7,962 bases of DNA from contig SLKB01000293.1 in assembly GCA_007134805.1 (NCBI GenBank), forward strand, positions 1-7,962. The letters run 5' to 3'. Position numbers and translations under genes: made by a program. The stretch is from Paracoccaceae bacterium. GTDB lineage: Bacteria > Pseudomonadota > Alphaproteobacteria > Rhodobacterales > Rhodobacteraceae. How positions within the stretch are numbered: position 1 is the stretch's first letter; every line of letters begins with the position of its first letter. Below the pieces are notes generated by a model that worked only from the letters and a program-made list of their open reading frames with translations, was not told the DNA's origin and did not search any database. Shown piece after piece: positions 6,589-7,962 of this stretch.

Positions 6589-7662
6589 ATGAAAAGAAGA
6601 ACCTTGCTCACTGCCGCCGCGCTGAGCCTTGCGCTTGGCGCCCCTGCTTCGGCCGATGATCCGGTCAAGGCCGGCTTCATTTATATCGGCCCGGTGGGCG
6701 ATTTCGGCTGGACCGCCGGCCATGACCGCGCGCGCCGCGAGATGCAGGAGCATTTCGGCGACGCGCTCGAGACCAGCATCGTCGAGAATGTCGATTACGG
6801 CGCTGATGCCGAGCGTGTCATGTCGCAGATGGCCCTCTCGGGGACGGATGTGATCTTCGCGGCCTCTTTCGGCTATGGCCCCGATGTCAACACGGTCGCC
6901 GGGCGTTTCCCCGATGTCGCCTTCCAGCACGCCACCGGCTACATACAGGACCATCCCAACGTCTCGCTCTATGACGCGCGCTTCTACGAGGGCCGCGCCG
7001 TGCTGGGCCATATCGCCGGAAACATGACCGAGACAAACACCATCGGCTATATCGCCTCCTTCCCGATCCCGGCCGTGATCATGGGCATCAACTCGGCCTA
7101 TCTGCACGCCAAGGCCGTCAACCCGGATGTCAATTTCCGCATCATCTGGACCTTCAGCTGGTTCGACCCCGCGCTCGAGGCCGATGCCGCCGAGACCCTG
7201 ATCGAACAGGGCGCCGATGTGATCATGCAGCACACCGATTCGACCGCTGCAGTGCGCGTGGCCGAAGATGCGGGCGTGATGGCCTTCGGGCAGGCCAGCA
7301 ACATGGTCGATTTCGGCCCCAACGCACATCTGACCGCCATCGTCGACCGCTGGGCGCCCTACTACATCGAGCGGGTGCAGGCCGTGATGGATGGCACCTG
7401 GGAAGCCGAGACTGCATGGCTCGGTCTTGCTGACGGGATCATCGAGATGGCCCCCTGGAATGACCGCATCCCCGAGGAGTTGCAAGCCGAGGCCGATGCA
7501 CTGGTCGCAGCGATTGCAAGCGGCGAATACCACCCCTTCACCGGGCCGATCAACCGGCAGGATGGCACACCCTGGCTCGCCGAGGGCGAAGTGGCACAGG
7601 ATAGCGAATTATTGACCATGGATTTCTATGTTGAAGGGATCACCCAGGATCTTCCGAACTGA
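6589..7662 (+). CDS. BMP-family periplasmic substrate-binding protein of the importer
   Basis: Periplasmic ligand-binding protein of 357 residues from the BMP/PnrA (basic membrane protein, type I periplasmic binding fold) family. A Sec-type signal peptide is clear: basic MKRR, a hydrophobic stretch of about 14 residues, then ASA with cleavage expected after A22. There is no lipobox cysteine, so it should be a free periplasmic protein, as is usual in Gram-negatives, unlike the lipoproteins of Gram-positives and spirochaetes. The mature protein begins near the family opening KAGFIYIGPVGDFGW (27-41). The segments WAPYYIERVQAVMDGTWE and APWNDRIPEEL are characteristic of the C-terminal lobe in BMP proteins. 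GGGAG (6576-6580) lies 8 bases before the ATG. The gene closes the operon and is followed by a strong terminator. Known family ligands are nucleosides and purines. The GPVGDFGW type suggests a purine-like ligand, but I cannot fix it from sequence, and no purine or nucleoside enzyme gene lies alongside. Confidence 0.92.
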   Translation: MKRRTLLTAAALSLALGAPASADDPVKAGFIYIGPVGDFGWTAGHDRARREMQEHFGDALETSIVENVDYGADAERVMSQMALSGTDVIFAASFGYGPDVNTVAGRFPDVAFQHATGYIQDHPNVSLYDARFYEGRAVLGHIAGNMTETNTIGYIASFPIPAVIMGINSAYLHAKAVNPDVNFRIIWTFSWFDPALEADAAETLIEQGADVIMQHTDSTAAVRVAEDAGVMAFGQASNMVDFGPNAHLTAIVDRWAPYYIERVQAVMDGTWEAETAWLGLADGIIEMAPWNDRIPEELQAEADALVAAIASGEYHPFTGPINRQDGTPWLAEGEVAQDSELLTMDFYVEGITQDLPN

Positions 7663-7686
7663 TCCGCGGCCCCACGTGCACCACAC

Positions 7687-7719
7687 ACCCCCGGGGGCAG
7701 TTCCCGGGGGTAAACTTTT
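7687..7719 (+). terminator. Intrinsic terminator after the transporter operon
   Basis: A perfect 9-bp stem, ACCCCCGGG (7687-7695) with CCCGGGGGT (7703-7711), encloses a 7-base loop (GGCAGTT). AAAC and a TTTT run follow, ending at 7719. The stem begins 25 bases past the binding-protein stop codon. The stem is very GC-rich and the T-tract is short, but position and symmetry fit a Rho-independent terminator that separates the operon from the downstream phosphatase gene. Confidence 0.75.
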
Positions 7720-7764
7720 GCGCCCGCTTCCCTGAGCGGCGCAGGGTGAACACAGGACCACTGC

Positions 7765-7962
7765 ATGACTTATTTCGAAGCGATCCTTCTCGGCCTCGTG
7801 CAGGGGGTCTTCATGTTCGTGCCGGTCAGTTCCACGGCCCATCTGGTAGTGACGCAGCATTTCCTCATCGCGCAGGGCTCGACCATGCCGCCTCCCGAAA
7901 GCCCGGCAATGATCCTCTTTGATCTGATCGTGCATGTGGGCACGCTGGTCTCGATCGCGATC
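7765..7962 (+). CDS. uppP: Undecaprenyl-diphosphatase (BacA/UppP family), N-terminal 66 residues, truncated by the window edge
   Basis: Integral membrane enzyme that dephosphorylates undecaprenyl diphosphate to recycle the lipid carrier used for peptidoglycan and other envelope polymers. The visible start has the family's N-terminal shape: a hydrophobic first helix (FEAILLGLVQG), then PVSSTAH (20-26, normally PVSSTGH) with the conserved His (H26, equivalent to E. coli H30). Later comes FDLIVHVGTLVSIAI, which matches the usual FDxxxxLGT segment. Two departures stand out. The (E/Q)xxxE motif reads Q13-G-V-F-M17, so the second Glu (E. coli E21) is Met, and Gly of SSTGH is Ala. The gene may therefore encode a divergent paralogue rather than the main enzyme. 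AGGA (7754-7757) lies 7 bases before the ATG. It follows the transporter terminator and is probably a separate transcription unit, though no promoter is obvious in the short gap. The second motif (PGxSRSxxT) lies outside the window. Confidence 0.85.
   Translation, partial: MTYFEAILLGLVQGVFMFVPVSSTAHLVVTQHFLIAQGSTMPPPESPAMILFDLIVHVGTLVSIAI

Noticed and set aside
6442..7533. A 363-residue minus-strand open frame opposite the binding-protein gene
   Set aside because: It is antisense to the BMP-family gene and spans the end of the second permease and the intergenic gap. Its His-, Gly- and Asp-rich composition marks it as a shadow.

Overview
The window is GC-rich, densely coded DNA of alphaproteobacterial character, most likely from the order Rhodobacterales (a Rhodobacter/Paracoccus/Roseobacter-type organism). 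That placement rests on the style of the DnaE N-terminus, the BMP-type nucleoside/purine importer and the strong G/C third-position bias. The bias also explains the many long antisense open frames, which are shadows. No tRNA, rRNA, CRISPR array or insertion sequence was seen.

Left third (1-2796, minus strand): two genes form a translationally coupled pair read right to left. The upstream gene encodes a P-loop AAA-type ATPase of about 394 residues with a C-terminal winged-helix-like region. Its stop codon overlaps the start of dnaE (DNA polymerase III alpha subunit) in an ATGA junction. dnaE runs off the left edge of the window, so only its first 538 residues are visible. This ATPase-dnaE coupling is the least ordinary arrangement in the window.

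Divergent intergenic region (2797-3020): it separates the ATPase-dnaE pair from a plus-strand transporter operon. Its ATPase-proximal part is AT-rich and holds a symmetric array of CTA/TAG elements at 10-bp steps (2813-2870), which looks like an operator. The transporter-proximal part is very GC-rich, with a weak promoter candidate and possible hairpins.

Middle and right (3021-7662, plus strand): a four-gene ABC importer operon of the BMP/Nup family. It consists of a double ATPase, two membrane permeases and a periplasmic binding protein, with ATGA overlaps between the first three genes and a 30-bp gap before the last. The binding protein would capture a nucleoside or purine-type ligand in the periplasm, the permease pair would move it across the inner membrane, and the ATPase would power transport through its first nucleotide-binding domain, because the second is degenerate. 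A strong intrinsic terminator follows.

Right edge (7765-7962): the start of a BacA/UppP-type undecaprenyl-diphosphatase gene. It is unusual because the second glutamate of the family's (E/Q)xxxE motif is a methionine.
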